53,843 bases of DNA, from assembly GCA_024281075.1 (NCBI GenBank), contig JAMXLK010000049.1, positions 1 to 53,843 on the forward strand, given 5' to 3'. The translations under genes and the position numbers were made by a program. Positions 34,643 to 43,402 of the stretch are shown here, one piece after another. This DNA is from Vulcanimicrobiia bacterium (lineage in GTDB: Bacteria; Vulcanimicrobiota; Vulcanimicrobiia; Vulcanimicrobiales; Vulcanimicrobiaceae). The notes beneath the pieces were generated by a model. That model was given only the letters and a program-made list of their open reading frames with translations, did no database searches and was not told the DNA's origin. Each line of letters begins with the position of its first letter. Position 1 is the stretch's first letter.

Positions 34643-36001
34643 TTAGTTCGTATCGGGTGGACGAAGATCGGGCGGTCGGTGCATGAAGTACCCTTTGCCT
34701 AACGCCGCTTTGATCTTCTTGAACTTCCGGGGCGCCTGATTGAAATTGAAGGCGTCGTCCGGAGGGTTGGCGCGCGCGTCACTCGCGGCCATCGCCGGCA
34801 GACCGAACGTCTCCTCGACGAACTTCAGGATGGTTCCGTGCTCGTACTGCGTGTGCGAGACGTAATGTTTCTTCGCATAGGCGGACACGATGAGCATTGG
34901 AATGCGCATGCCCAAGCCGTCGTAATCCATGTATGGCGGCGGCTCCGGGTCGTACCAGCCGCCGTAGTCGTCCCAAAATATGAAAATGGCGGTGGAATCC
35001 CAATACGAGGACTCCCCGACTGCGTTGACGATCGAGGCGACCCAAGCCGGCCCTGTGCTCGAGCCGCAACCCGCGTGATCGGAGTTCTCACAGGTCGGCG
35101 TGATCCAACTTACCGCGCGCAGCTTTCCGTTAGAGACGTCGTTAAAGAAGTTGGTCTGCGGCGTGATGATGTCTTTGCCCCAGTCCTGTCCGTTGTAAAT
35201 GTGCTTGATGGCCTGGTACGCGCTCCAGATGCCGCCATCGCCGTTGACGGCACTTGTGTAGAAACCCCACGATACTCCGGCGTTATCGAGCTCGTCGCCT
35301 AGAGTCGTCGGATCCCAGCAGACGATCTCGTAACCGCTGGGGATCTGGCGCTGCGGGCCAACCTCGCCGATTTTATCTCCCGAGCCGCCGGGACAGCCCC
35401 ACGAGCCCCACGGATAGTTGACGGCAGATTCCGCCTGTCCGGAGATGATGTACTGGTGTGAGATGAAACTGCTCGCGTCGAAGTTCGACGCGTACATTTG
35501 ATCGGCAAGCACGTACTGCTTGCCGATCGCAAAGAGCGGCTTGGTCTCGCTACGCGGAACGTAGGCATACATCGGGTACGTCGGACACGAGCGGCGGCAG
35601 CCGGCGTACTCGTTATTAAAGCCGTTGTTCTTGCAGTTCGTTCCCGGAATGCTGCCGGTGCCGTTGCACGCGGCGAAAAAGCCGTTTGAATCGTGCTCGA
35701 TGTCCCAGTACGTCTCCAGGCCGATGGGCTGAAGGGTTACTTGTTGCCCGGAGCTCGTATAGCCGTACGGGCTGGTTGTCGCCCCGGGAAAGCCCATGAA
35801 CAAATTGTTGAAGGAGCGGTTCTCCTGCACGACGATGACGATGTGCTGAATCTTGCCGCTGGATGGATGGTGATGTATCCGCGACGCGGACGGGAGCGTT
35901 CCGCCGGCATTTTGGTAGACTCCCTGGCCGTTTGCGCCGCAGCCGGCCAAAGACAACGCGAACGCGGAAGCCACGATTGAGGTAGCGATGCGATGGTGCA
36001 T
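34643..36001 (-). CDS. Phosphoesterase lipoprotein, tandem copy 2
   Basis: 452 aa, ATG 3 bp after the stop of copy 1. Lipobox LAGC in SIVASAFALSLAGCGANGQ. Motifs: KIQHIVIVVQENRSFNNLFM, SSFISHQYIISGQ, CWDPTTLGDELDNAGVSWGF, WDDYGGWYDPEPPPYMDYDG. A His-rich linker (SRIHHHPSSGK) follows the signal, as in copy 1, and could bind metal. It is closest in layout to copy 6 (YPMYAYVPRSETKPLF). Expected to be on the outer face of the membrane. Confidence 0.92.
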   Translation of the reverse strand: MHHRIATSIVASAFALSLAGCGANGQGVYQNAGGTLPSASRIHHHPSSGKIQHIVIVVQENRSFNNLFMGFPGATTSPYGYTSSGQQVTLQPIGLETYWDIEHDSNGFFAACNGTGSIPGTNCKNNGFNNEYAGCRRSCPTYPMYAYVPRSETKPLFAIGKQYVLADQMYASNFDASSFISHQYIISGQAESAVNYPWGSWGCPGGSGDKIGEVGPQRQIPSGYEIVCWDPTTLGDELDNAGVSWGFYTSAVNGDGGIWSAYQAIKHIYNGQDWGKDIITPQTNFFNDVSNGKLRAVSWITPTCENSDHAGCGSSTGPAWVASIVNAVGESSYWDSTAIFIFWDDYGGWYDPEPPPYMDYDGLGMRIPMLIVSAYAKKHYVSHTQYEHGTILKFVEETFGLPAMAASDARANPPDDAFNFNQAPRKFKKIKAALGKGYFMHRPPDLRPPDTN

Positions 36002-36004
36002 TGG

Positions 36005-37405
36005 TTACTCCGCGTCGGGAATGTGGTAATCGGGTGCCTGATGGAGGAAGTACTCCCTGCCGTAGGCGCTTGTGATCGGCTTGAACTTCCTCGGAGGTTG
36101 ACTGAAATCAAAGGAGTCGTCTGGCGGGTTGGCGCGCGAATCGCTGGCGGCCATCGCCGGCAATCCGAACGTTTCCTCAACGAACTTCAGAATCGTGCCA
36201 TGCTCGTAGTGCGTATGCGTCACGTAGCCCTTTTTGGCATAGGGCGAGATGATGAGCAGCGGCAAGCGTAATCCCAGTCCGTCGTAGTCAACGTAGGCGG
36301 GTGGTTCCGAATCGTACCATCCGCCGTAATCATCCCAGAAGATGAAGATCGCGGTTGAGTCCCAGAAACTCGACTCACCGACCGCGTTCACGACCGAAGC
36401 CACCCAGGATGGGCCGCTCGTCGAGTTCGAACCGGCATGGTCGGAGTTCTGCCAAGACGGCGTTATCCACGTCACCGCGCGTAGCTTGCCGTTTTGGACA
36501 TCGGTGAGGAACTGCGACGGCTGATGAATGATGTCTTGGCCCCAGTCGGGGCCGTTGTAAATATGGTTGATCGCCTGATAGGCGATCCAGAGCCACGGAT
36601 AGCCCGAATAGTATTGGCCGTAAAACGCCCACGTTTGGTTGGCGTTATCGAGCTCGTCGCCCAGCGTCGTCGGATCCCAGCAGACGACTTCGTAGCCGTA
36701 GGGGATTTGACGCTGTGGACCGACCGTTGCAATTTCGTCATAGGGACCGCCGGGGCAGCCCCAGGCGCCCCATGGATAATTCACCGCGCCCACGGCCTGG
36801 CCCGAAATGATGTATTGATGCGAAATGAAGCTGCTGGCGTCGAAATTCGACGCGTACATTTCGTCGGCTAGAACGTACTGCTTCGCCATCGCCCAGTACG
36901 GCTTGATTTGGCTGCGCGGTACGTAGGCATACTGCGGATGCTTGATCGGGCACGGGTTGCTATTGCTGCCGCAGCCCACCCATTCTTGGTTGAAACCATT
37001 CATCTGGCAGTTCGTGCCGGGAATGCTTCCGGTGCCGTTGCAGGCAGCGAAGAACGCGCCCGAGCTGTGGTCGATGTCCCACGGCGTCGCAATCGAGACC
37101 GGCAAGAGCTTAATCTTATTTCCGTAGATATCGCGGCCGTACTTTGCCGTCTTTGCGCCGGGATAGCCGTGAAATAAATTATTGAATGAGCGATTCTCTT
37201 GAACGATGATAACGATGTGTTGAATCTTGCCGCTGGACGAATGGTGGTGCATCCGGAGCGCCGAGGCGTCAGTGAGCCGCCCGGCCTGCGATGCCGTCGG
37301 CAACGCGGGCGCCGCGCCGTTGGTTCCATTGCCGTTGCAAGCAGAGAGCGAGAGTCCGAAAAAGGCGACGGCCCACAACGGACTCCGAAGAAAATTACAA
37401 CGCAT
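36005..37405 (-). CDS. Phosphoesterase lipoprotein, tandem copy 1 (first of six)
   Basis: 466 aa. The ATG at 37405 follows a good GAGGAG ribosome site, the only strong one in the array, so it leads the operon. Lipobox LSAC in AVAFFGLSLSACNGNG. A His-rich linker (SALRMHHHSSSGK) precedes KIQHIVIIVQENRSFNNLFH. Other motifs: SSFISHQYIISGQ, CWDPTTLGDELD, WDDYGGWYDSEPP; LLIISPYAKKGYVTH is the strand after the metal site. The 84-bp gap to the RsbW-like gene could hold a promoter or be read through from it. Substrate unknown. Confidence 0.92.
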   Translation of the reverse strand: MRCNFLRSPLWAVAFFGLSLSACNGNGTNGAAPALPTASQAGRLTDASALRMHHHSSSGKIQHIVIIVQENRSFNNLFHGYPGAKTAKYGRDIYGNKIKLLPVSIATPWDIDHSSGAFFAACNGTGSIPGTNCQMNGFNQEWVGCGSNSNPCPIKHPQYAYVPRSQIKPYWAMAKQYVLADEMYASNFDASSFISHQYIISGQAVGAVNYPWGAWGCPGGPYDEIATVGPQRQIPYGYEVVCWDPTTLGDELDNANQTWAFYGQYYSGYPWLWIAYQAINHIYNGPDWGQDIIHQPSQFLTDVQNGKLRAVTWITPSWQNSDHAGSNSTSGPSWVASVVNAVGESSFWDSTAIFIFWDDYGGWYDSEPPAYVDYDGLGLRLPLLIISPYAKKGYVTHTHYEHGTILKFVEETFGLPAMAASDSRANPPDDSFDFSQPPRKFKPITSAYGREYFLHQAPDYHIPDAE

Positions 37406-37419
37406 GTGCGTCTCCTCGT

Positions 37420-37441
37420 GTAGCGGGGTTGCCAGCGCTAC
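37420..37441. other. Hairpin in the leader of the phosphoesterase array
   Basis: GTAGCG/CGCTAC form a 6-bp stem around a 10-nt loop, just upstream of the ribosome site of the first array gene. It may be a weak terminator of the RsbW operon or a leader structure. Confidence 0.3.
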
Positions 37442-37489
37442 GTTACGCCGCCCGCACGCGAAAGTCCCAGGACGAACCGTTGACGTGCA

Positions 37490-37891
37490 TCATCTTTTTT
37501 GCTCGAAAATCATGCGGAGGCGCGTTCCATTGGATGTGTCGATCGTCAATCGCCCGGCGATGGCGCGGATGATCCGCAGTCCAAAGCCGCGGTCGCGCAT
37601 CGGGCGGCGTTCGACGAACGCACCGCCGTCGTAGACCTCCAACGCGAGCGTTCCCTGTGCATCGACGTTCGCGCGCAGGCCGATGTAGCGGTCGACTTCG
37701 GCCGCGGCGGCAGTATACGCGTGCTCGACGATATTCGCCAGCGCCTCTCCCGCGGCAGTGGTGACGTCGTCGAGCTGCTGCCCGGCAAAGCCGTGAGCGC
37801 GCAAAAATGACGCGAGCGCGTGACGCAGCGACGCAACGAAACGCGACTGCGCCGGACAGCGTACGCGTAAGACCGACGGCCGCTCACTCAT
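37490..37891 (-). CDS. RsbW/SpoIIAB-like anti-sigma factor kinase
   Basis: 133 aa. A GHKL ATPase domain: EALANIVEHAYT is the N-box with the metal-binding Asn, and DRGFGLRIIRAI the glycine-rich G-box. This is the kinase that binds a sigma factor and phosphorylates the STAS antagonist. It overlaps the STAS gene by 4 bp (ATGA). No sigma factor gene is in view; the SigB-type promoter at 29.2 kb suggests the target kind. It is the last gene of the three-gene module, 84 bp before the phosphoesterase array on the same strand. Confidence 0.87.
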   Translation of the reverse strand: MSERPSVLRVRCPAQSRFVASLRHALASFLRAHGFAGQQLDDVTTAAGEALANIVEHAYTAAAAEVDRYIGLRANVDAQGTLALEVYDGGAFVERRPMRDRGFGLRIIRAIAGRLTIDTSNGTRLRMIFEQKR

Positions 37892-38220
37892 TTCCGCGAG
37901 CTTTCCTTTAGGTAGGCGAGCGCCTCGGCGGCTTGCGAAAAAACTTTAAAGACGTTCGCCAGCCCCGCGTATTGTATGAGCCTCGCAAACTGCGGTGTTT
38001 CGATCACGAGCGCTACCGGGCGGCGTTCACGCTGCGCCTCCGAACAGAACCGCAACAGCTCGGTCAGCGCAATCGAGTCGGCATAGGTCGCGCCGGACAG
38101 ATCGAGCAAGACCGGCGTTCCATCGGCCGGCGCGCAAAGCGCCGCGCGAATCTCGTCCTTGCGTCCGATCTCGAGCTCGCCGCTCAACCGAATCACCTTC
38201 ACGGGCTCTGCGTCGTTCAT
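37888..38220 (-). CDS. STAS-domain anti-sigma factor antagonist (SpoIIAA/RsbV-like)
   Basis: 110 aa covering a single STAS domain: VIRLSGELEIGRKDEIRAAL, then VLLDLSGATYADSIALTELL. The Ser in ADS (Ser49) aligns with the phosphorylated Ser of RsbV/SpoIIAA. The kinase at 37490 would phosphorylate it and the PP2C phosphatase upstream would restore it. The Gly after it in the usual DSSG is replaced (DSIAL), a mild departure. It overlaps both neighbours by 4 bp, so the three are made together. Confidence 0.87.
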   Translation of the reverse strand: MNDAEPVKVIRLSGELEIGRKDEIRAALCAPADGTPVLLDLSGATYADSIALTELLRFCSEAQRERRPVALVIETPQFARLIQYAGLANVFKVFSQAAEALAYLKESSRK

Positions 38221-39683
38221 GCAATCCTCCGGCTCAAATTCGCGCCCGCGGAGCTTTCCAAAAAGCGTATGGTCAGTATCGCGACGTCGTCGGCAACTTT
38301 GCGATCGCGAAAGATGCGATCGCGAATCTGTGCCGCGGGGTCCGGCGCAGGCGTTTCCGCTGCGGCTTCGGCGGCCTCCAGCAACGCCGCTTCACCCTGC
38401 GCGAGATCGCGCGAATACTCGATCAGGCCGTCGGTATACAGCACGAGCATCGCGCCGGCGGCCAGCTGCACGCGGCTCGTCTGGTAGCCGCCCTTCACGG
38501 CGACGCCGAGCGGCAGCGATCCAAAATCAAGCAACTTTGCGCGGCCGCGCGGCTCGACCAAAACCGGCGGCGGATGACCTGCGCAAGCGTAGAGAAATTC
38601 GTGCGTGCGGGTGTCGATTACGCCGCAAATAGCGGTAATGAGCGGCGATTTGCTGCGAACCAAATCGAAGTTAACGCGCTCCAGCACGCCGTCGGGCGTT
38701 GCATCGAGCAACGCGTAGCTGATCAGCAGCTGCCGCACCTTATTCATGGCGACGACCGCATCGATACCGTGGCCCGTTACGTCGCCGATTGCAACCAGCA
38801 CGCGATCTTCGGAGAGCTGCAGCGCATCGTACCAATCGCCGCCGATCTTGGCTTGTTCCGTCGCCGGCACGTAGGTGGCGCTAAAGCTTACTGCCGGCAG
38901 CGACGGAAGCAGCCGCTCCGCGAAGGCATCTTGCAGTATGTCGGCAATTCGCTTCTCAGTTTCGTACGCCGCACGCGCCGCGACCGCGCGCCGCCGCTGC
39001 TCTTCAGATGCAGCTCGCTCGCGTTCCAGCCGAATATTGAGGCGGTACTGTTGGACGGTGAATACGAGCGCCGCCAAGATAACGACCACGACGGCGGCTA
39101 CCGCAAAACTCCCGACCCAAAGCACGGCCTCTTGGGCGCGGGCGTTGACCGCGGCGGTGCGCGCGGCCAGCGCGAGATCGATCGCATCGGTATCGGCGCG
39201 GAACCGATCGACGTACACTTTCCCGCGCAGCTCGAGCGCCGTGTGTCGCCGATGCGAGCGAACGATTGGGAATGCCACCTCGTGGACCCAACGGTAGTTG
39301 GTTCGTGCCGCATCCTGCAGCACCGGCAAAACCTTGGGAAGGTCGAGATCGGTCAAATCGGCGCGAACCCTGCGCACGTAGAGCGGCAGATTCGCGCGAC
39401 CGCCATAGTACGGCTCCAGCATGAGCGGCAGACGCAGAACTGCATAGCCGCGCACACCCGTTTCCTCATTGAGCTGCTGCGCCTGCAGCTGCGCGATGTG
39501 CGTGCGCGCCAGCCGAATGCGCTCCGCATCGGTGAACGCCTTGCTGACGGTTGCGCGCACAAAAAGACCGAGGCCGATCAAGAGCACAACCACCAGGAGC
39601 ATAATGCCCAGCGTTAGGGCAAGCGGAGTTTGCAGGCGTTCGCGGCCCGCGTTCGGGAGCTCAGTGCCCAAGATGCCAGCCAT
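38217..39683 (-). CDS. PP2C (SpoIIE/RsbU-type) phosphatase with CHASE3 sensor
   Basis: 488 aa from the ATG at 39683 (an upstream ATG at 39734 is possible). A first transmembrane helix (LALTLGIMLLVVVLLIGLGL) precedes a CHASE3-like extracytoplasmic sensor with the ETGVRGYAV signature. A second helix (VGSFAVAAVVVVILAALVFT) and a coiled coil follow. The SpoIIE phosphatase domain then has GGDWYDALQL, GDVTGHGIDAVVAMN, CAGHPPPVLV, LYTDGLIEY and a final ADDVAILTI, which together give the metal-binding Asp set. It probably responds to an envelope signal and dephosphorylates the STAS protein encoded next, releasing a sigma factor. Confidence 0.92.
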   Translation of the reverse strand: MAGILGTELPNAGRERLQTPLALTLGIMLLVVVLLIGLGLFVRATVSKAFTDAERIRLARTHIAQLQAQQLNEETGVRGYAVLRLPLMLEPYYGGRANLPLYVRRVRADLTDLDLPKVLPVLQDAARTNYRWVHEVAFPIVRSHRRHTALELRGKVYVDRFRADTDAIDLALAARTAAVNARAQEAVLWVGSFAVAAVVVVILAALVFTVQQYRLNIRLERERAASEEQRRRAVAARAAYETEKRIADILQDAFAERLLPSLPAVSFSATYVPATEQAKIGGDWYDALQLSEDRVLVAIGDVTGHGIDAVVAMNKVRQLLISYALLDATPDGVLERVNFDLVRSKSPLITAICGVIDTRTHEFLYACAGHPPPVLVEPRGRAKLLDFGSLPLGVAVKGGYQTSRVQLAAGAMLVLYTDGLIEYSRDLAQGEAALLEAAEAAAETPAPDPAAQIRDRIFRDRKVADDVAILTIRFLESSAGANLSRRIA

Positions 39684-39780
39684 GCTGCGCGCAGCGGTAC
39701 GGCCGCAGCCCTTTGGTGGTTGCCGGTATCGCACGCTCCGCGGCCTTCTTACTTTCGAACGCCGCCTTCGGCGCGCCGGT

Positions 39781-39797
39781 GCTCTTATAGCAAGAGC
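39781..39797. terminator. Hairpin between the cupin gene and the PP2C operon
   Basis: GCTCTT/AAGAGC form a 6-bp stem with a 5-nt loop, downstream of the minus-strand cupin stop. No clear U-run. On the minus strand its centre contains TATAAG, so it could also be part of the PP2C promoter. Confidence 0.35.
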
Positions 39798-39821
39798 GCG
39801 GGCCGCCGGTCTTGCGTACGG

Positions 39822-40301
39822 TCATTCTTCACCGTCGAAGTAATCCAAGTGCTCGGCGCGCATGGTACGGCGCTCGGGCATTTGAACGCCCCATTTATTG
39901 CTATCGGGATAGTACCACGATTCGCCCAACGGATTATCGGCGACGACGTATAGAACGAGATCCTCGTTGCCGTCGTTAAAGAACTGATGCGCCTCGCCAG
40001 GCTTGAAGAGGCAGGCGTCGCCCGCAACGACGGGTGACGTGCCGGCGGAATCGCGCACCGATCCGCTGCCGGAGACGACGTGATAGAACTCCCATTGCGC
40101 GCTATGCGAATGGTATGGATACGGCGCCTTACCGGGCGGGATGCGCAGAATCTCAACGTCGAACGGGTGACGCCGCAGCAAGTCCGTCGAGTCGCGTTCG
40201 CGACCGAGCGCCTCACTGACTTGAATTCCTTCGCCGGCGAATTTGCCTTTAGGCGACTGCCATTTAAGCGGCTCGACCTCGTTGGTATTGACCTTGCGCA
40301 T
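39822..40301 (-). CDS. Cupin-domain protein
   Basis: 159 aa from the ATG at 40301 (MRKVNTNEVEPLKWQSPKGK); open sequence upstream lies toward the dnaE2 end and is not cupin-like. The double-stranded beta-helix has YHSHSAQWEFYHVVSGSGSV, with the HxH...E metal triad, and FKPGEAHQFFNDGNEDLVLY with the last His. Single-domain cupins of this type bind a metal and a small ligand; enzymatic activity is not predictable. It follows dnaE2 by 37 bp on the same strand, so it may be read by the SOS operon. Confidence 0.85.
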   Translation of the reverse strand: MRKVNTNEVEPLKWQSPKGKFAGEGIQVSEALGRERDSTDLLRRHPFDVEILRIPPGKAPYPYHSHSAQWEFYHVVSGSGSVRDSAGTSPVVAGDACLFKPGEAHQFFNDGNEDLVLYVVADNPLGESWYYPDSNKWGVQMPERRTMRAEHLDYFDGEE

Positions 40302-40338
40302 GCTGGGGAACTCGACTTCGCTGCAGGTTCGCCCGTGC

Positions 40339-43300
40339 CTACTGAAAGCTGTGGATAGCGAGCGTTCGGGTGACTCCCTCGTCGTCGAAGCTCGCAATCT
40401 TCTTGGCAAGTACGTCGACGCAGCCGCTCTCCTTCTGCAGCGTTCCGTCAATGATGAGCGTCGACGAGGATCGGATCGGACGGCGATAGACTTCGTACAC
40501 GTCGGGACGCACGATGACGTTGACGATGCCGGTTTCGTCTTCGAGCGTTAAAAAAACGAAGCCCTTTGCCGTCCCCGGACGTTGACGAGTGATCACCAAC
40601 CCGCCGACGCGGCACGCGCTGTTGCGCGGCAACGTTGCAAGGCGTGCGGCCGGAACCACGTTCTGTTCGTCGAGGAAGCTGCGAAAATGCTCCATTACTT
40701 GGCCCGACGGTGTGACGCCGGTCGACCAAAGATCGAAGGCCGCGAGCTTTCGGGGCGCCGGCGTCGCGAATTCGACGCGCGGTTCGTCGACGTCCATGAG
40801 CGCGCCGAGTTCGCCGCGCGCCTCGCGCTCGTCGAGCCCGCGCAGCGCCCACATCGCTTCGCGACGCGACGCGTACCACGGTGCGAACGCGCCGGCGATT
40901 GCGAGGTTCTCGAGCGTCTCGCGAGCGAGCTGCGTGCGTTGTGCGAAGGCGAGCACGTTTTCGAACGGCCCCGCGTCGATCGCCGCCTGCAAGCGTTGTT
41001 GCTGCGCCTCGCCGAGCCCGCGTACGAGATGGAACCCTAAGCGCAGCGCGCCGTCGGCTTGCACGTGCGACCAATACTCGCTGGCGTTGACTTCGATCGG
41101 TTTTATCACCACGTCGTGGCGGCGCGCGTCGTTGACGAGTACCTCGGTCGAATAAAAACCCATTGGCTGCACGTTGAGAATTGCGGCGGCAAAGACCGCC
41201 GGAAGATGACATTTCAAATAGGCCGAGGCGTAGGCTAAGAGCGCAAAGCTTGCGGCGTGCGACTCCGGAAATCCGTAATCGGCGAATCCTTCGAGCATGT
41301 GAAAGAGCTGCTCGGCGGCGTCGCGTTCGATGCCGTTGGCGATCATGCCGTCAACGAGCTTTGCGTGCATCGCTTCCATGCGCTGGCGCGAGCGCTTATG
41401 ACCCATGGCGCGGCGCAGCTGATCGGCTTCTCCCGGTGAAAAACCGGCTGCCTCGATCGCCAATCGCATTCCTTGCTCTTGAAAGAGCGGCACGCCGAGC
41501 GTGCGCTCGAGCACCGGCTTGAGCTTGGGGTGGGGATAGCTCACCGGCTCCATGCCGGACCGGCGCCGCAAAAACGGATGGATCATCTGCCCTTGAATCG
41601 GCCCCGGACGAATGATGGCGACCTGCATGACGATGTCGTAAAAACAGGCCGGCTTCAGTCGCGGCAGCATCGATTGCTGCGCGCGCGATTCGATTTGAAA
41701 GACGCCGATCGTATCGGCACGCTGCATCATGGCGTAGGTTTTTTCGTCGTTGGCGGGGATCGTGTGCAGCTCGACGTCGCGCCCGACCTCTCTCGGCAGC
41801 CACGCATCGGCACGCGCGACGCATCGCCGGTAGATCGTCAAGGCTTCGCGTAAGAGCGAGAGCATGCCCAGACCGAGCAGATCGATCTTGATGAGCCCGA
41901 GCTCTTGGAGATCGTCTTTATCCCATTGCACTACGGTGCGGTCGCGCATCGTCGCCCATTCGACGGGTGCGACGCGCACGAGCGGATCGCGCGTAATCAG
42001 CATGCCGCCGGAGTGGATGCCCAAGTGCCGCGGAAAGTTGGCGATGCGGCGGCAAATCGCAAAGAGCATCTCGGGGCCGGTGTCGTCCGGCAATTCCTCG
42101 CGCGTATCGAACTCTTTGGCGATTGCATCGACCTGTTCGAGGGTCAATCCCAGCGCTTTGCCTGCGTCCCGGATCGCCGAGCGCGTGCGATAGGTAATGA
42201 CCTCCGCAACCATCGCCGCGTTGGCGCGCCCGTAACGTTCGTAGACATATTGAATGACCTTCTCACGGTCTTGATGCGCAAAGTCGATATCGATGTCGGG
42301 AATCTCGCGGCGTTCTTCGGACATAAAACGCTCGAAGAGCAGATTCATCGCGATCGGATCGACCGCGGTGATGCCGAGCGCGTAGCAGACCGCCGAGTTT
42401 GCCGCCGAGCCGCGTCCTTGGCAGAGCACGCCGAGTTCTCCGGCGATGCGAACGATATCCCAGACGATGAGAAAGTATCCCGCCAGGTCCATCTTTGCGA
42501 TGAGACCGAGCTCGTATTCCAGTTGCCGCTCGACGGGAGTTTCAAGCGGCATTGCGTAGCGTTTGGCCGCGCCCTCGTAAACGAGCTTACGAAGATGGCG
42601 CTGCGGCGAGCTTCCCTCCGGAACCGGAAAGAGCGGAAACTGGCCGGTGAGCCGCTCCAGCCGAAAATGGCAGCGTCGTGCGATCGCGGCACTTGCTTCG
42701 ATTGCCTCGGGATAGGCCGCGAAGAGGCGTCGCATTGCAGCGGGCGATTTAAGATGATACTCGGCATTGGGACGAAGTTTGTTGGCGGCACGCGCCGCCT
42801 GCAACGTCGTGCCGTCGCGCACGCAGGCGAGTACGTCGGCAACGAGCGCGTCATCCTTGCGTGCGTAGACGACCGCGTTGGTGGCTACGTAGGCAACGCC
42901 GCATTCGCGCGCGAGGCGGACGAGCCGGACGTTGCGCCGCGTCTCTTCGGGCGTGAGATGCTGGTGCAGCTCGAGGTAAAAGCGATCGCCGAAGATTTCC
43001 TTATATTGCATCGCTCGTTCGGCTGAGTCATCTGCAGCGAGAGCGGTCAATCCATTGCTACGGCCTTGAAAATCGTCAAGCTGCAGCCGCGCGTCGCCTT
43101 TGCTGCCGCGCATTTGCGCGCGCGAGATCAGTTCGCAAAGATTTGAATATCCCGCTTGATCCTCGACGAGCAGAACGATGCGCGCTCCGTCTTCAAACGT
43201 GAGCTCGCTGCCGATAATCGCTTCGACGCCGCGCTTGCGGGCGTACGCCGCGAAGCGGACCGCGCCGTAGAGCCCGTCGCGATCGGTCAGCGCAATTGCG

Positions 43301-43398
43301 GCGAGACCAAGCTCCGCCGCGCGCTCGATCAGTTCTTCGGGATGCGACCCGCCTTGCAAGAAACTGAAATTCGACCACGCGTGCAGCTCGGCGTACAT
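40339..43398 (-). CDS. dnaE2: Error-prone DNA polymerase DnaE2 (ImuC)
   Basis: 1019 aa from the ATG at 43398 (MYAELHAWSNFSFLQGGSHP); further open upstream sequence lies inside imuB. It has the PHP domain (TDRDGLYGAVRFAAYARKRG), the C-family polymerase active site (PDIDIDFAHQDREKVIQYVY with paired Asp, and IKIDLLGLGMLSLL), a tandem helix-hairpin-helix region (GFADYGFPESHAASFALLAY), and an OB-fold near the end (VGGLVITRQRPGTAKGFVFL). Length is typical of DnaE2. Working with ImuA and ImuB, it copies damaged DNA with low fidelity in the SOS response. It is the third gene, 4 bp after imuB. Confidence 0.95.
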   Translation of the reverse strand: MYAELHAWSNFSFLQGGSHPEELIERAAELGLAAIALTDRDGLYGAVRFAAYARKRGVEAIIGSELTFEDGARIVLLVEDQAGYSNLCELISRAQMRGSKGDARLQLDDFQGRSNGLTALAADDSAERAMQYKEIFGDRFYLELHQHLTPEETRRNVRLVRLARECGVAYVATNAVVYARKDDALVADVLACVRDGTTLQAARAANKLRPNAEYHLKSPAAMRRLFAAYPEAIEASAAIARRCHFRLERLTGQFPLFPVPEGSSPQRHLRKLVYEGAAKRYAMPLETPVERQLEYELGLIAKMDLAGYFLIVWDIVRIAGELGVLCQGRGSAANSAVCYALGITAVDPIAMNLLFERFMSEERREIPDIDIDFAHQDREKVIQYVYERYGRANAAMVAEVITYRTRSAIRDAGKALGLTLEQVDAIAKEFDTREELPDDTGPEMLFAICRRIANFPRHLGIHSGGMLITRDPLVRVAPVEWATMRDRTVVQWDKDDLQELGLIKIDLLGLGMLSLLREALTIYRRCVARADAWLPREVGRDVELHTIPANDEKTYAMMQRADTIGVFQIESRAQQSMLPRLKPACFYDIVMQVAIIRPGPIQGQMIHPFLRRRSGMEPVSYPHPKLKPVLERTLGVPLFQEQGMRLAIEAAGFSPGEADQLRRAMGHKRSRQRMEAMHAKLVDGMIANGIERDAAEQLFHMLEGFADYGFPESHAASFALLAYASAYLKCHLPAVFAAAILNVQPMGFYSTEVLVNDARRHDVVIKPIEVNASEYWSHVQADGALRLGFHLVRGLGEAQQQRLQAAIDAGPFENVLAFAQRTQLARETLENLAIAGAFAPWYASRREAMWALRGLDEREARGELGALMDVDEPRVEFATPAPRKLAAFDLWSTGVTPSGQVMEHFRSFLDEQNVVPAARLATLPRNSACRVGGLVITRQRPGTAKGFVFLTLEDETGIVNVIVRPDVYEVYRRPIRSSSTLIIDGTLQKESGCVDVLAKKIASFDDEGVTRTLAIHSFQ

Positions 43399-43402
43399 CG
43401 CC

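Noticed and set aside
32107-34646. Plus-strand ORFs across the phosphoesterase array (for example 33867-34646)
   Set aside because: They recur at the same place in every paralogue because the real genes are similar; they are antisense shadows.
41905-43026. 373-codon plus-strand ORF
   Set aside because: Antisense to dnaE2; no recognisable domain and composition typical of a shadow frame.
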